Numbered from the stretch's first letter, positions 23,132 to 31,078 are shown. The stretch is DNA of 64,000 nucleotides from Paraglaciecola sp030730205 (GCF_052119645.1 NZ_JBGQOM010000002.1:248001-312000); one strand, 5' to 3'. Translations and numbers: made by a program. Notes: generated by a model from the sequence alone, not told the origin.

Positions 23132-23458
23132 CTAAAAAGGCATCTTGAAGCCGGGAGGCATCTGCATACCACCGGTAACGGAAGCCATTTTTTCTTTTGT
23201 GGTTTCTTGCACTTTACGCACAGCATCATTGATTGCAGCAGCAACGAGATCTTCAATCATTTCTTTGTCGTCTTGCATCAAGCTCTCATCAATCTCTACT
23301 CGTCGAGCAGCATGGTTACAGGTCATGGTTACCTTTACTAAACCAGCACCTGATTGACCAGTGACTTCGATTGAAGCAAGTTCTTCTTGGCTCTTTTGCA
23401 TGCGTTCTTGCATCTGCTGAGCCTGTTTCATCATGTTACCCATACCGCCTTTAAACAT
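23132..23458 (-). CDS. ybaB: nucleoid-associated protein, YbaB/EbfC family
   Basis: 108 residues: N-terminal MFKGGMGNMMKQAQQMQERM, the family dimer core (VKVTMTCNHAARRVEIDESL) and C-terminal GGMQMPPGFKMPF. It binds DNA as a dimer with tweezer shape. It lies directly after dnaX. The last codons (GGC TTC AAG ATG CCT TTT TAG) overlap attR, so the C-terminus is supplied by the island and is unchanged in protein sequence from the stranded copy next to recR (…CCG TTT TAA). The gene thus stays functional after insertion. Confidence 0.97.
   Translation of the reverse strand: MFKGGMGNMMKQAQQMQERMQKSQEELASIEVTGQSGAGLVKVTMTCNHAARRVEIDESLMQDDKEMIEDLVAAAINDAVRKVQETTKEKMASVTGGMQMPPGFKMPF
23139..23152. other. 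right attachment site (attR) of the genomic island
   Basis: GGCATCTTGAAGCC, identical to 4666-4679. It lies within the last codons of ybaB. Third-position differences just outside the core (CCT TTT TAG here, CCG TTT TAA at attL) show which side came from the incoming element. Confidence 0.9.
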
Positions 23459-23501
23459 AATAATTCTCTCTTCTTAAATGAAATATTCAGCCTGTAAGGG
23501 C

Positions 23502-25877
23502 TTATTTTGCAACAATACTGTTGTTATCAACTCTAGCCGCAAACAACTCTTGCATGAATCTGATACTTGCATCATTGTTAATAACTTGTTCGGCGTATTC
23601 TTGTCGTAAGGTATTCACTTTTTGCTGTATGGCAAAAGGTGTATTAATGGGGTGGCCCAATTCAATTTCAAGCACTATGTCAGCGTTTAAAGCTGTTTTG
23701 AGCGCATTGCCTATTTGCTCCCTAGCTGAGGGAGTATCCAAGTGCTCTTTACTTGCTAACAGGGTTAATTTCACAGTATCAGCGTTTTTTTCAAAAGAAG
23801 AATGCAAAGCAAGCTGTTTGGTTAAAGCGGTAATTTGCATACTATCAATTAACTGACTCCATTCATCCACTTGAATGGCCGATATGACTTTTTGTTGATC
23901 TGCTAGAAAGAGCGGGATTTCAATTGTCACCTCGCCTAACTCGTCTAAGCCTAAATGACCATGAGCATCAAGGGCTTGGTAAGCTTCTACTACACTGTCT
24001 GTTTTTACATCTGAGCTTATTTCACTGGTAGTAATAGTGTGCTCTGGTTCTGTTTCTCTGGGGCGATCATCATCATCCCAAGGGGGCGCCACTTCATGGT
24101 TCACTGACACTGGCACTATAACGCCATTAAGCGGATTTTCGCTTATTTCAAGATTAACAGCAGTAGAACGTGGCTCAGTGTTTACTTCAACAGCCGCTGT
24201 AATACTCTTTAATTCTGTAAGGCTATCATTACTTTTCGGAAGGCGAATTGAGGCTAAATTAGGAACATCAGTCTTTACTGGCTTTTTTTCAGCCTGTGAC
24301 TTTTCCTCCATAGCCGCCTGTGACTGCTGCAGCTTTTTACGCAAAGCAATCATTGTTTCAGTGGTGCTTAAAGAGGATTGAGGGCTTGACTGAGCTGCGT
24401 CAGGTGTGGCGACTTGCTCACTGTGTCCAAAGTATTCAGCCTGTTCAACAATGGTTTGTTGTTGAGCAAACAATTCTTGTTCATAGGCGCTGTCAGCTAA
24501 ATTTTGTTGTTCTTCATCCATGCCGTAGTCGACGTGGGGGTAATCATCATTATGATCTGCTTCCACTTTAGCATGATGAGCCTCTGGATGAGTTTGGATA
24601 CCTTGCTCAAGGTTTTTGTGTATTTCAGCTTGAGTATGTATATCAACCGCCTTTGGTTGCTCTGGCTCTGAGATTGTCTCAGGAGACGGTTGAGCAACTG
24701 TCACCTTTTTTTCAGGCGCAAGCGTTACATCAGGCTGACTTGTCAGAGCTTGTGTGCCCAGCGAATTGATGTCTTCAGGATTTAAACTGATATTATCTGG
24801 GCAAAAGGCTAGCATTCTAAGCAAGGTCATTTCTAAACCAGACCGAGCATCCGCAGCATGGGGTAAGTCTTTTTTGCCCAATAGCGCGATTTGATAAAGT
24901 AGTTGGATATGCTCTGGGGCAACACCTTTTGCAATTTGATAAATCGCACGAGCCGATATAGTTTCAAGTTTACAGGCGTCTGGAACGAGTTGGGTCAAAG
25001 CAACTTGATGCAACAGACTCATCAACTCAGCTAAGACCTGACTAAAATCAGCTGCTTGCATAGCCATTTTGTCAACCGATGCCATGACCTCATCACTGTG
25101 CTTTTGCAAGAGGGCATTAAGTAACTTGAGTACAACATTTTTGTCCATCAAGCCAAGCATATCCGTCACGATGGATAGACTAACAACCCCATTGCCTTGG
25201 GCTATGGCTTGGTCGGTTAAACTGAGTGCATCGCGCATACTGCCCTGTGCAGCCCGAGCTAACTGATTTAACGCTTCGCTTTCACTCTCAAGATGTTCTT
25301 GTTGCAGAATAAAGGCCAACTGCTGTGATATCTGACTGCGCGATAAGGCTTTTAGATTGAACTGCAAACAGCGAGATAATATCGTGACAGGTAACTTTTG
25401 TGGATCCGTCGTGGCCAGCAAAAATTTCACATGAGGAGGCGGCTCTTCTAGCGTTTTAAGCAAAGCATTAAAACTGTGTTTCGACAACATGTGAACTTCA
25501 TCGATAAGGTACACCTTGTAGCGCCCTCTGCTTGGACGATACTGCACGTTATCTAATAACTCTCTAGTGTCTTCGACTTTAGTACGCGAGGCCGCATCGA
25601 TCTCCAACATGTCGATGAAGTTGCCCTGCTCAATCTCTACACAGGTACTGCATTTTCCACATGGTGTTGCACTTAGACCTAATTCACAGTTTAAGCTTTT
25701 AGAAAAAATGCGCGCGATGGTAGTTTTGCCTACTCCTCGGGTGCCTGTAAACAAATAAGCGTGATGTAATCTATCGTTATCTAAGGCATTCGAAATAGCG
25801 GATACAACATGTTCTTGCCCAACTAATTCGGCAAAACTATTGGGACGCCATTTACGGGCTAATACCTGATAACTCAT
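23502..25877 (-). CDS. dnaX: DNA polymerase III subunits tau and gamma
   Basis: Clamp-loader ATPase and replisome organiser. 791 residues: AAA+ domain with Walker A GTRGVGKTT (about residue 45), a zinc module CELGLSATPCGKCSTC (about 64-79), Walker B LIDEVHML and the sensor-2 region GSMRDALSLTDQ. Domain III ends near residue 370. Then come a long acidic, low-complexity linker (about 380-630) and the tau-specific C-terminal domain that binds the polymerase alpha subunit. It is longer than E. coli tau (643) mainly through the linker. A frameshift signal at codons 530-532 should yield gamma of about 536 residues. It lies 9 bp after apt and 43 bp before ybaB, one transcript. Confidence 0.97.
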   Translation of the reverse strand: MSYQVLARKWRPNSFAELVGQEHVVSAISNALDNDRLHHAYLFTGTRGVGKTTIARIFSKSLNCELGLSATPCGKCSTCVEIEQGNFIDMLEIDAASRTKVEDTRELLDNVQYRPSRGRYKVYLIDEVHMLSKHSFNALLKTLEEPPPHVKFLLATTDPQKLPVTILSRCLQFNLKALSRSQISQQLAFILQQEHLESESEALNQLARAAQGSMRDALSLTDQAIAQGNGVVSLSIVTDMLGLMDKNVVLKLLNALLQKHSDEVMASVDKMAMQAADFSQVLAELMSLLHQVALTQLVPDACKLETISARAIYQIAKGVAPEHIQLLYQIALLGKKDLPHAADARSGLEMTLLRMLAFCPDNISLNPEDINSLGTQALTSQPDVTLAPEKKVTVAQPSPETISEPEQPKAVDIHTQAEIHKNLEQGIQTHPEAHHAKVEADHNDDYPHVDYGMDEEQQNLADSAYEQELFAQQQTIVEQAEYFGHSEQVATPDAAQSSPQSSLSTTETMIALRKKLQQSQAAMEEKSQAEKKPVKTDVPNLASIRLPKSNDSLTELKSITAAVEVNTEPRSTAVNLEISENPLNGVIVPVSVNHEVAPPWDDDDRPRETEPEHTITTSEISSDVKTDSVVEAYQALDAHGHLGLDELGEVTIEIPLFLADQQKVISAIQVDEWSQLIDSMQITALTKQLALHSSFEKNADTVKLTLLASKEHLDTPSAREQIGNALKTALNADIVLEIELGHPINTPFAIQQKVNTLRQEYAEQVINNDASIRFMQELFAARVDNNSIVAK
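24282..24309 (-). promoter_or_regulatory. programmed -1 frameshift signal in dnaX
   Basis: On the minus strand the heptamer A-AAA-AAG (24288-24282) lies in the reading frame GAA AAA AAG. An SD-like GGAGGA (24309-24304) is 15 nt upstream. After a -1 slip translation reads GCC AGT AAA GAC then stops at TGA. This is the layout of the E. coli dnaX gamma signal, though the upstream spacing is longer and I saw no strong downstream stem-loop. Confidence 0.7.
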
Positions 25878-25886
25878 GCTTTTTTG

Positions 25887-26423
25887 TTACTCGCCTTCAA
25901 ACTCACAAATTGAAAAACTGGTTACGCCGTTTTGTGTTAATTTTTGCTCACCACCAAGAGAGGGCAAAGAGATAACAAAACCAGCGTGCTCAACAATCCC
26001 CCCCAAACGACGGATTAAATTTGCCGTAGCGATCATTGTTCCACCCGTTGCCAGAAGATCATCTAACATCAAAACTTTTTCACCGGGCTTTACCGCATCT
26101 TGGTGAATTTCAAGAGAATCAGTACCGTATTCTAATTCGTAGCTTTCGCTGATCACGGCTCTCGGCAGTTTTCTAGGCTTGCGCACAGGAATAAACCCAA
26201 TGCCAAGCTCAATCGCTAGAGGTGCGCCAAAAAGGAAACCTCGCGCTTCTGTACCAGCAACTTTATCGAATCCCATTGGTGCATAGTGTTTAACTAACAA
26301 TGCAATGGTTTGCGAATAGGCGGTGTGGTCCTCTAATACTGAGGTGACATCACGGAACATTATCCCTGGTTTAGGATAATCAGGCACGGTCTTAATGACC
26401 GACTTTATATAAGCGGCGGACAC
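25887..26423 (-). CDS. apt: adenine phosphoribosyltransferase
   Basis: Salvages adenine with PRPP to AMP. 178 residues with the PRPP-binding motif VLMLDDLLATGGTM (about residues 117-130), the purine-specific PGIMFRDVT near the N-terminus and EARGFLFGAPLA. It starts with GTG at 26423, preceded by GGGGA. First gene of the apt-dnaX-ybaB cluster, the same order as in E. coli. Confidence 0.97.
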   Translation of the reverse strand: MSAAYIKSVIKTVPDYPKPGIMFRDVTSVLEDHTAYSQTIALLVKHYAPMGFDKVAGTEARGFLFGAPLAIELGIGFIPVRKPRKLPRAVISESYELEYGTDSLEIHQDAVKPGEKVLMLDDLLATGGTMIATANLIRRLGGIVEHAGFVISLPSLGGEQKLTQNGVTSFSICEFEGE

Positions 26424-26459
26424 GAATTTCCCCGTAGTAAGTAAAAAATTTATTGCGGT

Positions 26460-26582
26460 TTATAGATAAAAAACAAACCAACCGACAATGGCGTTTAACA
26501 ATGGAAAGGCTAATAAAACGATTAATGCGGCAAAAACATAGGACCAGTTGAATGGGTCGATGACTTCGTTTTCATTTTGCAT
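26460..26582 (-). CDS. 40-residue single-span membrane protein
   Basis: A short hydrophilic N-terminus (MQNENEVIDPFNW) then one long hydrophobic helix ending WFVFYL. AGGAG lies 7 nt before the ATG, a strong ribosome site. It sits between the DUF2063-type gene and apt on the same strand. No family is recognised. The clear ribosome site and clean topology make a real small protein likely. Confidence 0.6.
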   Translation of the reverse strand: MQNENEVIDPFNWSYVFAALIVLLAFPLLNAIVGWFVFYL

Positions 26583-26695
26583 AACCAAACTCCTAAGAAG
26601 CAAATAAATAGCATTTTATATAAGGGGCAAGATGGTAATGCAAACCACCTCAAAATGGTAGCTTTTACCTTGCCAAAGGTCCTTTGACAACAAAA

Positions 26696-27451
26696 CTAAT
26701 CACATTTTGTTGGCAGCAATATTTCTTTGCTCAACATTTGTTCAACAATATTTTGCACTGACAAGTTGAGTTGTGCAGGATTAATTTGCGGTAAAACAGA
26801 TTGCATCTGGGCTAACAACTCTGACATGCCTATGTGCGCGTTTTGCTGGATCACATTTAACAGGTGAGCACTGACTTGATTAATTAAAGAAAAATTCACG
26901 TCGTCTTTATTATTTCGATATACCACGAGATAAACGGGCTCTTCCGCCAAATGGGGCTGAAAATCCACGCTAATGCGATGGACTGGAAAGTGATAACTGA
27001 CTAAGGTTGCCAAGGGTGAAAACTGTATCAGAGTGGGAAAATCATCATTATTTTGCTCCCAAACGACTAAAGGTTCGGAGCATTTTTTAATACTAATAGA
27101 TAATTCTAGCCACTCGTAATGTGCAAGCTCACTCAGGAAAGGCGGATCGTAATCTGTTGCTTGATGTTCGCTGCTTAAATATTCAACAAACTCCAAACTA
27201 ATGTCGGTAAAGTAAGGTGATCGACAACGGTGGCTAGCAAAAAACTGGCGAGCGAGTCTTAACCATTCTTGTTCTTGGTAAATCGAAGCGAGTACCGGAA
27301 ATCCAGAACTGAGAAAACCAAGGATATTATTAAAAAACAATTCACGATATATTTTAAGTCTGCGGTCTTCAATACCATAATCAAAAGCCACATTATCGGG
27401 GTCTTTCAAATGAGCAATAAATTGCTGCTGTATCGCTTTAAAGTCGGTCAT
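26696..27451 (-). CDS. bufC: DUF2063-type partner protein of the DUF692 enzyme (BufC/HvfC-like)
   Basis: 251 residues. The N-terminal DUF2063-like segment (FKAIQQQFIAHLKDP, RLKIYRELFFNNILGFLSSGFPVL) is the typical putative DNA/peptide-binding-like domain of this family, followed by a C-terminal alpha/beta domain. Proteins of this type partner DUF692 iron enzymes and help present the precursor peptide for cysteine modification. The ATG overlaps the stop of the DUF692 gene (TAATG), indicating coupled translation. Third gene of a precursor-DUF692-DUF2063 operon. Confidence 0.8.
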   Translation of the reverse strand: MTDFKAIQQQFIAHLKDPDNVAFDYGIEDRRLKIYRELFFNNILGFLSSGFPVLASIYQEQEWLRLARQFFASHRCRSPYFTDISLEFVEYLSSEHQATDYDPPFLSELAHYEWLELSISIKKCSEPLVVWEQNNDDFPTLIQFSPLATLVSYHFPVHRISVDFQPHLAEEPVYLVVYRNNKDDVNFSLINQVSAHLLNVIQQNAHIGMSELLAQMQSVLPQINPAQLNLSVQNIVEQMLSKEILLPTKCD

Positions 27452-28299
27452 TACGCCAACCTTTGTGAAGCCGTCGTGGGCCTAAACTGAGCTTGGATTG
27501 ATTTTATATTTTCGACTTCTTGCAATAAAACGGGCATCGGTGGAATATTAAAATCCCGCTCTAATAGCGTTGGAAATACACCGTGAAGTGCATAAGCCTG
27601 CTGCAATAAATGCCAGACAGGTTCAATGACATCAGCGCCGTGAGTATCTACCTTCAAATCATCTGCTTCATCAAAATGCCCTGCAATATGCCCATAAGCA
27701 ATTTTATGACTCGGCATCGCCGCTAAAAACTGCTCCGCATTGTAACCATGATTAATTGAATTGACGTAAATATTATTTACATCAAGTAAGAGCGAACAGC
27801 CCGACTCTTCTAATATGGCTAAGGTAAACGCCTGTTCAGTCATTTCTTGGCCGGGCGACGCATAATAGGACACATTTTCTAGAATGAGCGGTCGTTCAAT
27901 AATGTCTTGAACCTGTTTAATGCGGGCAACCACGTGCTTCACTGCATCCTCTGTAAAAGGGATAGGCATAAGATCATACAAATGACCTTCACCCGAACAA
28001 TAACTCAGATGCTCACTGTAAAATTGAATGTTATGCTCGTCTAAAAAATGTTTAACACTCTTCACAAAGTTTACGTCTAAAGGCGCCGGACTGCCGATGG
28101 AAAGAGACAGCCCATGGCAGGTAAAGTAATGATGTTCGGTAAGTTGACGAAGCACTTTTTGATATTTACCGCCTAATGGGATCCAATTTTCTGGTGCTAT
28201 TTCCCAAAAATCAACTTGTTGAGGAACAGGGCTGAGTTGGTCCAACATTTCTCTTCTGAGCCCTAAACCCGCACCAGGAAATGGAATTTTATTAGACAT
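27451..28299 (-). CDS. bufB: DUF692 multinuclear iron enzyme (BufB/HvfB/MbnB family)
   Basis: 282 residues of TIM-barrel type: GAGLGLRREML at the N-terminus, FWEIAPENWI, the metal-ligand motifs YSEHLSY, LILENVSYY, LLLDVNNIYVNSINHG, AYGHIAGH and DTHGADVIEPVW. Family members use a mixed-valent iron centre to oxidise cysteines of a precursor peptide to oxazolone/thioamide or thiooxazole, giving copper-binding products. The next-door EGKCG-repeat protein is the obvious substrate. AAGGAG precedes the ATG. It lies behind a hairpin that may reduce read-through from the precursor gene. Confidence 0.9.
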   Translation of the reverse strand: MSNKIPFPGAGLGLRREMLDQLSPVPQQVDFWEIAPENWIPLGGKYQKVLRQLTEHHYFTCHGLSLSIGSPAPLDVNFVKSVKHFLDEHNIQFYSEHLSYCSGEGHLYDLMPIPFTEDAVKHVVARIKQVQDIIERPLILENVSYYASPGQEMTEQAFTLAILEESGCSLLLDVNNIYVNSINHGYNAEQFLAAMPSHKIAYGHIAGHFDEADDLKVDTHGADVIEPVWHLLQQAYALHGVFPTLLERDFNIPPMPVLLQEVENIKSIQAQFRPTTASQRLA

Positions 28300-28318
28300 A
28301 AAGGCTCCTTAAAAAAGT

Positions 28319-28342
28319 AAAGGCCAGCATTGGCTGGCCTTT
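28319..28342 (-). terminator. partial terminator/attenuator between precursor and DUF692 genes
   Basis: GGCCAGC-CAAT-GCTGGCC (arms 28333-28339 and 28322-28328) with flanking AAA/TTT, giving a 10-bp stem. On the minus strand it is followed by an interrupted T-rich tract (TTTACTTTTTT) and then at once by the AAGGAG of the next gene. This placement fits an attenuator that makes the precursor more abundant than its enzymes. Confidence 0.75.
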
Positions 28343-28358
28343 TTATTGCTGTAGTAGC

Positions 28359-28805
28359 TTACGCTTGGCCGCCGCATTTTCCTTCACCGCATTTGCCTTC
28401 GCCACATTTACCTTCTTTTTTCATTTTATCTTGAACCTTGGCTTTCGCTTTATCACCACCGCACTTGCCTTCGCCGCATTTACCTTCTTTCATGTCTTTG
28501 GCCATGGCTTTCGCTTTATCGCCGCCACACTTGCCTTCGCCACATTTACCTTCTTTCATGTCCTTGGCCATGGCTTTCGCTTTATCGCCGCCGCACTTGC
28601 CTTCACCACATTTACCTTCTTTATCTTTAACCTTGGCAGCTTTGTCACCACCACAGCTGCCCTCAGCGAGGCTTAACATGTAACCAGACTCAAGAGATTG
28701 CATTTCAAAAGGGTTTGCATTGGCTTGCAAGCTCACAGAAGCAAGCGAGCCTATCACTACGGCACCAATAGTCGATGCGATGGCCGTTTTTTTAATTTGA
28801 TTCAT
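28359..28805 (-). CDS. bufA: exported EGKCG-repeat precursor (bufferin/HvfA-like RiPP)
   Basis: 148 residues. Signal peptide MNQIKKTAIASTIGAVVIGS to about residue 30 (NANA-NPF). The mature part is built of EGKCG motifs: nine exact copies plus one EGSCG, separated by Lys/Asp/Ala-rich linkers. Cysteines in EGKCG motifs are the modification sites in HvfA/bufferin-type precursors, whose products bind copper in the periplasm. The start at 28805 has AAAGGA 7 nt upstream; the frame is open 21 codons further but without signal logic. First gene of the operon with the DUF692 and DUF2063-type genes. Expected to respond to copper; no operator was identified. Confidence 0.88.
   Translation of the reverse strand: MNQIKKTAIASTIGAVVIGSLASVSLQANANPFEMQSLESGYMLSLAEGSCGGDKAAKVKDKEGKCGEGKCGGDKAKAMAKDMKEGKCGEGKCGGDKAKAMAKDMKEGKCGEGKCGGDKAKAKVQDKMKKEGKCGEGKCGEGKCGGQA
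28368..28619 (-). repeat. tandem 66-bp repeats coding EGKCG units
   Basis: The coding region repeats a 22-codon unit (EGKCGEGKCGGDKAKAMAKD then MK). Two copies are near identical, a third is diverged, and the last is truncated to three consecutive EGKCG. The DNA-level similarity suggests recent expansion by slippage or recombination. Confidence 0.85.
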
Positions 28806-28970
28806 TGGTTTATCCTTTAATTTAACAACAAAATTTGCGGGGTTGATAACGTCAATAACATAGACCATAGCCCACTCAACTTTATTTCACATTAAATACA
28901 AATTAATTTGTATTTCTGTTAACTCCTCACAAAGTCACTAAAAACAGAATATTTATTAAGCCATTACACG

Positions 28971-29309
28971 CTAAACGGCTTCTTCGTTTTCCTCGCCAGT
29001 ACGAATCCGAATGACGCGTTCTACGTCATAGACGAATATCTTGCCATCACCTATTTTGCCTGTTTGCGCGGTGTTCATTATTGCTTCAATGGCTCTTTCA
29101 ACGAGCTCATCAACAATCACGATTTCCAACTTAACTTTGGGTAAAAAATCGACGTTATACTCTGCACCCCGATACATCTCTGTATGACCTTTTTGACGAC
29201 CGAAGCCTTTTACTTCGGTTACTGTCATCCCATTTACCCCAATTTGTGCTAAAGACTCACGAACATCATCTAACTTAAACGGTTTGATTATGGCTTCTAA
29301 TTTTTTCAT
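28971..29309 (-). CDS. glnB: nitrogen regulatory protein P-II
   Basis: 112-residue trimeric signal protein that senses 2-oxoglutarate and ATP/ADP. It begins MKKLEAIIKPFKLDDVRE, has the T-loop with the uridylylation tyrosine in YRGAEYNVDF (Tyr51), the B-loop TGKIGDGKIF and the C-loop RIRTGEEN. It resembles E. coli GlnB more than GlnK (Asp54 next to the T-loop tip). It follows nadE after 22 bp on the same strand, so the two are probably one transcript. Confidence 0.95.
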   Translation of the reverse strand: MKKLEAIIKPFKLDDVRESLAQIGVNGMTVTEVKGFGRQKGHTEMYRGAEYNVDFLPKVKLEIVIVDELVERAIEAIMNTAQTGKIGDGKIFVYDVERVIRIRTGEENEEAV

Positions 29310-29331
29310 CTTTATATCCCTGCAGGTTAGA

Positions 29332-30162
29332 TTAATCGTAAATAGTTGGAATTGGTACGCGCTTATGCTGCGTTTTTACAAATATGCTAATGAGTTTATC
29401 TGACACATGTTGAGCAACATCCTTGCCCTCTAAAAAGTCATCAATTTCATCATAACTGAGGCCTAAAGCGAGTTCATCCGCTTTTTGCGGCGCAAGACTT
29501 TCAAGGTCGGCAGTTGGCGCCTTAGTGATCACGTTTTGTGGTGCGCCGAGAAATGCCGCAACTTGCCTAACTTGTCGTTTGTTTAAACCAAATAGAGGCG
29601 CTAAGTCACAAGCGCCGTCACCGTACTTGGTGTAAAAACCCGTAATGTTTTCTGCTGAATGATCGGTTCCAAGGACTAGGCCGTCTAACATGCCTGCTAT
29701 TTCATATTGAATCACCATGCGTGTGCGAGCTTTAACATTGCCTTTAACAAAATCACGTTTTGTTTCACTTTCGGGCAGTAAGTCATGTGCACTCAAGGCC
29801 AAGCTAGTTTGTTGGTCGATAGCATCAGCGCCAGGTTGAACATTAACAGCAACACTATGGCTAGGTTCGATAAAGTCAATTGATGCTTGGGCGTCTATTT
29901 CATCGGCCTGAACGTTATAGGGTAAACGGACCGCAACAAATTGAAAGCCTTCATCTCTTTCTTCATTTAGCTCGTTCACTGCAAGTTGTGCCAGCTTTCC
30001 TAAGGTACAGGAATCTATACCGCCACTGATACCCAATACTAAACTCTTCATCCCGCTATTCAGTAAATGCATTTTTATAAAGTCGACCCTACGTCTAACT
30101 TCAAAAGCAGGCTCAATGTGCGAGAGAACTCGCATTTGTTCAATTATTGTGGCAGCTAACAT
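29332..30162 (-). CDS. nadE: NH3-dependent NAD synthetase
   Basis: Amidates deamido-NAD with ammonia and ATP. 276 residues, close to E. coli NadE (275). It has the P-loop-like pyrophosphatase motif VLGISGGIDSCTLGKL (about residue 42), VKARTRMVIQYEIAG and LGTDHSAENITGFYTKYGDGACDLAPL. There is no glutaminase domain. A TTG at 30207 could extend it by 15 codons, but the ATG at 30162 fits the family start. It is cotranscribed with glnB. Confidence 0.95.
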   Translation of the reverse strand: MLAATIIEQMRVLSHIEPAFEVRRRVDFIKMHLLNSGMKSLVLGISGGIDSCTLGKLAQLAVNELNEERDEGFQFVAVRLPYNVQADEIDAQASIDFIEPSHSVAVNVQPGADAIDQQTSLALSAHDLLPESETKRDFVKGNVKARTRMVIQYEIAGMLDGLVLGTDHSAENITGFYTKYGDGACDLAPLFGLNKRQVRQVAAFLGAPQNVITKAPTADLESLAPQKADELALGLSYDEIDDFLEGKDVAQHVSDKLISIFVKTQHKRVPIPTIYD

Positions 30163-30316
30163 CGTGTAATACCTATCGTTTTTCTCAATATTTTGTAAAC
30201 CGATCAAATCATCGGTTTGTCCTTGTGTATAGCAATTCTAACCATGACAACACAATTTATACCAAATTTTTCTTAAATTAGTTTATGTTATCTCAATAAG
30301 TTTAAAAGGAGCGGCA

Positions 30317-30862
30317 GTGGCGAATCAAAAAGGGGTAACCCTCATCGAAATCCTGATCAGTTTAGCGATCGTAGCAATTATTATGACAGCTGTGGCACCC
30401 AGTATTCAGAGCATCTTAATAAAAAATAAAATAGCCTCACAAATCAATGAATTAAGTGCGGTTATTCAGTTTGCTCGAAATAATTCAATTGATCAACAAA
30501 TCAGCACGGTCGTGTGCCCCTCATCTGACTATTCCGTTTGCAGCAACGATTGGGACGCCCCAAAAATCGTTTTTATTGATATTGACGGAAATGGAGATAG
30601 GGGTTCAGACGAAGAGCTAATCGCCACCACTGAAGCAATTTCACCAAATAACTATGTAACTGGCCCGGCAAATTCACTGATGTTTTTGCCAAATGGTGAG
30701 GCATCAGGCAACTATACGTTGTTAATTTGTCATACCGACAAAGAAGCAGAATACGCTAGGCAAATCACAATTACTCTTCAAGGTCGAGTAAAAATGAGCA
30801 CTGATAGTGATAGAAATGGTATTCATGAAGACACCACTGGTACTGAACTCAGTTGTCCCTAA
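30317..30862 (+). CDS. type IV prepilin-like protein, FimT/GspH family
   Basis: 181 residues. The short leader MANQKG is cut by the prepilin peptidase before VTLIEILISLAIVAIIMTAV, the conserved hydrophobic N-helix with Glu5. The C-terminal domain matches the GspH/FimT type (LMFLPNGEASGNYTLLIC near the end). GTG start with AAGGAG 5 nt upstream. It stands apart from the two pilin operons and converges with pilE. Likely a minor pilin involved in pilus assembly or DNA uptake. Confidence 0.88.
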   Translation: MANQKGVTLIEILISLAIVAIIMTAVAPSIQSILIKNKIASQINELSAVIQFARNNSIDQQISTVVCPSSDYSVCSNDWDAPKIVFIDIDGNGDRGSDEELIATTEAISPNNYVTGPANSLMFLPNGEASGNYTLLICHTDKEAEYARQITITLQGRVKMSTDSDRNGIHEDTTGTELSCP

Positions 30863-31078
30863 TCTGAAGGGGTGCTCCCAGCCTGGATAATGAAATCAAA
30901 CGGACTCAAATGGACACAACGTTAAACGTTTTTATACGTTTAGCTTGTTAGGCTCATCGGCTACTGCTCTTCTTATCACCTTGTTAACTTGAGACGGAAA
31001 CAGAGTTTCAGCGACCAAGAGACGTGAAAACTAAGGTTGTGTAACCAAGCACGTCACAAACGTCTCTATTCGCTTTAG
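30863..31078. other. convergent intergenic region with inverted repeats
   Basis: Contains AGAGACGT (31018-31025) inverted as ACGTCTCT (31060-31067) and an inner hairpin GGTT-GTGT-AACC (31035-31046). There is no T run, so termination is uncertain. Confidence 0.5.

Larger units (their letters stand above)
4666..23152. mobile_element. integrated genomic island inserted in the 3' end of ybaB
   Basis: About 18.5 kb bounded by a 14-bp direct repeat, lying between ybaB and recR, which are normally adjacent (established gene order apt-dnaX-ybaB-recR-htpG-adk in gammaproteobacteria). It encodes a tyrosine integrase and an excisionase-like protein, a restriction system, many small orphan genes, and cassettes with an insertion sequence. 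The integrase gene is 4.3 kb from the right end rather than beside an attachment site, perhaps because the cassette/IS block was added between them. No relaxase or conjugation gene was recognised, so it is an integrative or mobilizable island rather than a complete conjugative element. Confidence 0.9.

Noticed and set aside
28365..28683. Two plus-strand reading frames of 103 and 81 codons
   Set aside because: Low-complexity shadows of the tandem EGKCG repeats on the minus strand.
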